A stretch of DNA of 5,502 bases from the NCBI GenBank assembly GCA_025351525.1, contig JANXVV010000381.1, forward strand, positions 1 through 5,502, in the 5' to 3' direction. Under the pieces are notes generated by a model. It worked only from the letters and a program-made list of their open reading frames with translations, was not told the origin of the DNA and did no database searches. Source of the DNA: Humisphaera sp. (GTDB lineage: Bacteria; Planctomycetota; Phycisphaerae; Tepidisphaerales; Tepidisphaeraceae). Position numbers and translations under genes: made by a program. Numbering within the stretch: position 1 is the stretch's first letter; the number at the start of each line of letters is the position of its first letter. Of the stretch, positions 5,473 to 5,502 are shown piece after piece.

Positions 5473-5489
5473 GCAGGCTTTGAGCCTGC
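5473..5489. repeat. Hairpin palindrome near the window edge, REP-like
   Basis: GCAGGCT (5473-5479) and AGCCTGC (5483-5489) form a 7-bp stem around TTG, followed by TTTCC. The design, a short GC stem with a 3-base loop, is the same as in each arm of the repeat at 2373-2439, though the sequence differs. It could be one arm of a larger element that continues past the end of the window. Confidence 0.4.
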
Positions 5490-5502
5490 TTTCCGAATGC
5501 AG

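Noticed and set aside
1..5502. CRISPR array, tRNA, rRNA or transposase gene
   Set aside because: No regularly spaced direct repeats, no recognisable tRNA or rRNA sequence, and no transposase-like reading frame were seen.

Overview
The window looks like chromosomal DNA of a Planctomycetota bacterium, possibly of the Gemmatales/Pirellulales type. The evidence is indirect: a PEP-CTERM protein, a secreted PQQ-type beta-propeller with the N-terminal W-P-x-x-R-G-P-N signature common in planctomycetes, a DUF4142 protein with a long Gly/Ser/Thr linker, moderately high GC, and palindromic repeats between genes. A related phylum such as Verrucomicrobiota cannot be excluded.

All five genes are on the + strand. 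(1) 186-929 is a PEP-CTERM surface protein with a plausible promoter and Shine-Dalgarno. (2) 958-2337 is a secreted or periplasmic protein with a helical N-terminal part, a C-x2-H / C-x2-C heavy-metal-binding domain, and two tandem modules that each carry H-x12-H-x-H-P. (3) 2616-3875 is an exported PQQ-like beta-propeller protein. (4) 3899-4297 is a small DUF2784 membrane protein, 23 nt after gene 3 and probably co-transcribed with it. (5) 4518-5294 is an exported DUF4142 (ferritin-like helical) protein. Four of the five proteins have export signals and the fifth is an integral membrane protein, so this is a cell-envelope neighbourhood. No shared pathway is evident. The most that can be said is that gene 2, and more weakly gene 5, look like metal-handling proteins outside the cytoplasm.

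The noncoding DNA is rich in structure. A strong intrinsic terminator (990-1028) that should end gene 1 lies inside the first 24 codons of gene 2, and its U-tract encodes part of gene 2's signal-peptide core. Between genes 2 and 3 is a nested palindrome (2373-2439) in which each arm is itself a hairpin; the left arm is followed by five Ts and can act as gene 2's terminator. A smaller palindrome follows at 2463-2480. Upstream of gene 5 are two overlapping stem-loops (4366-4399 and 4397-4429) that cannot both form fully. After gene 5 come a 19-bp perfect inverted repeat (5310-5377) and a 7-bp hairpin (5473-5489) near the window edge. Several of these resemble REP/BIME-type dispersed palindromes.

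The genes are recognisable families and no complete new multi-gene system is evident. The points most worth following are the terminator embedded in gene 2, the two-module histidine architecture of its product, the nested palindromes, and the overlapping leader hairpins of gene 5.
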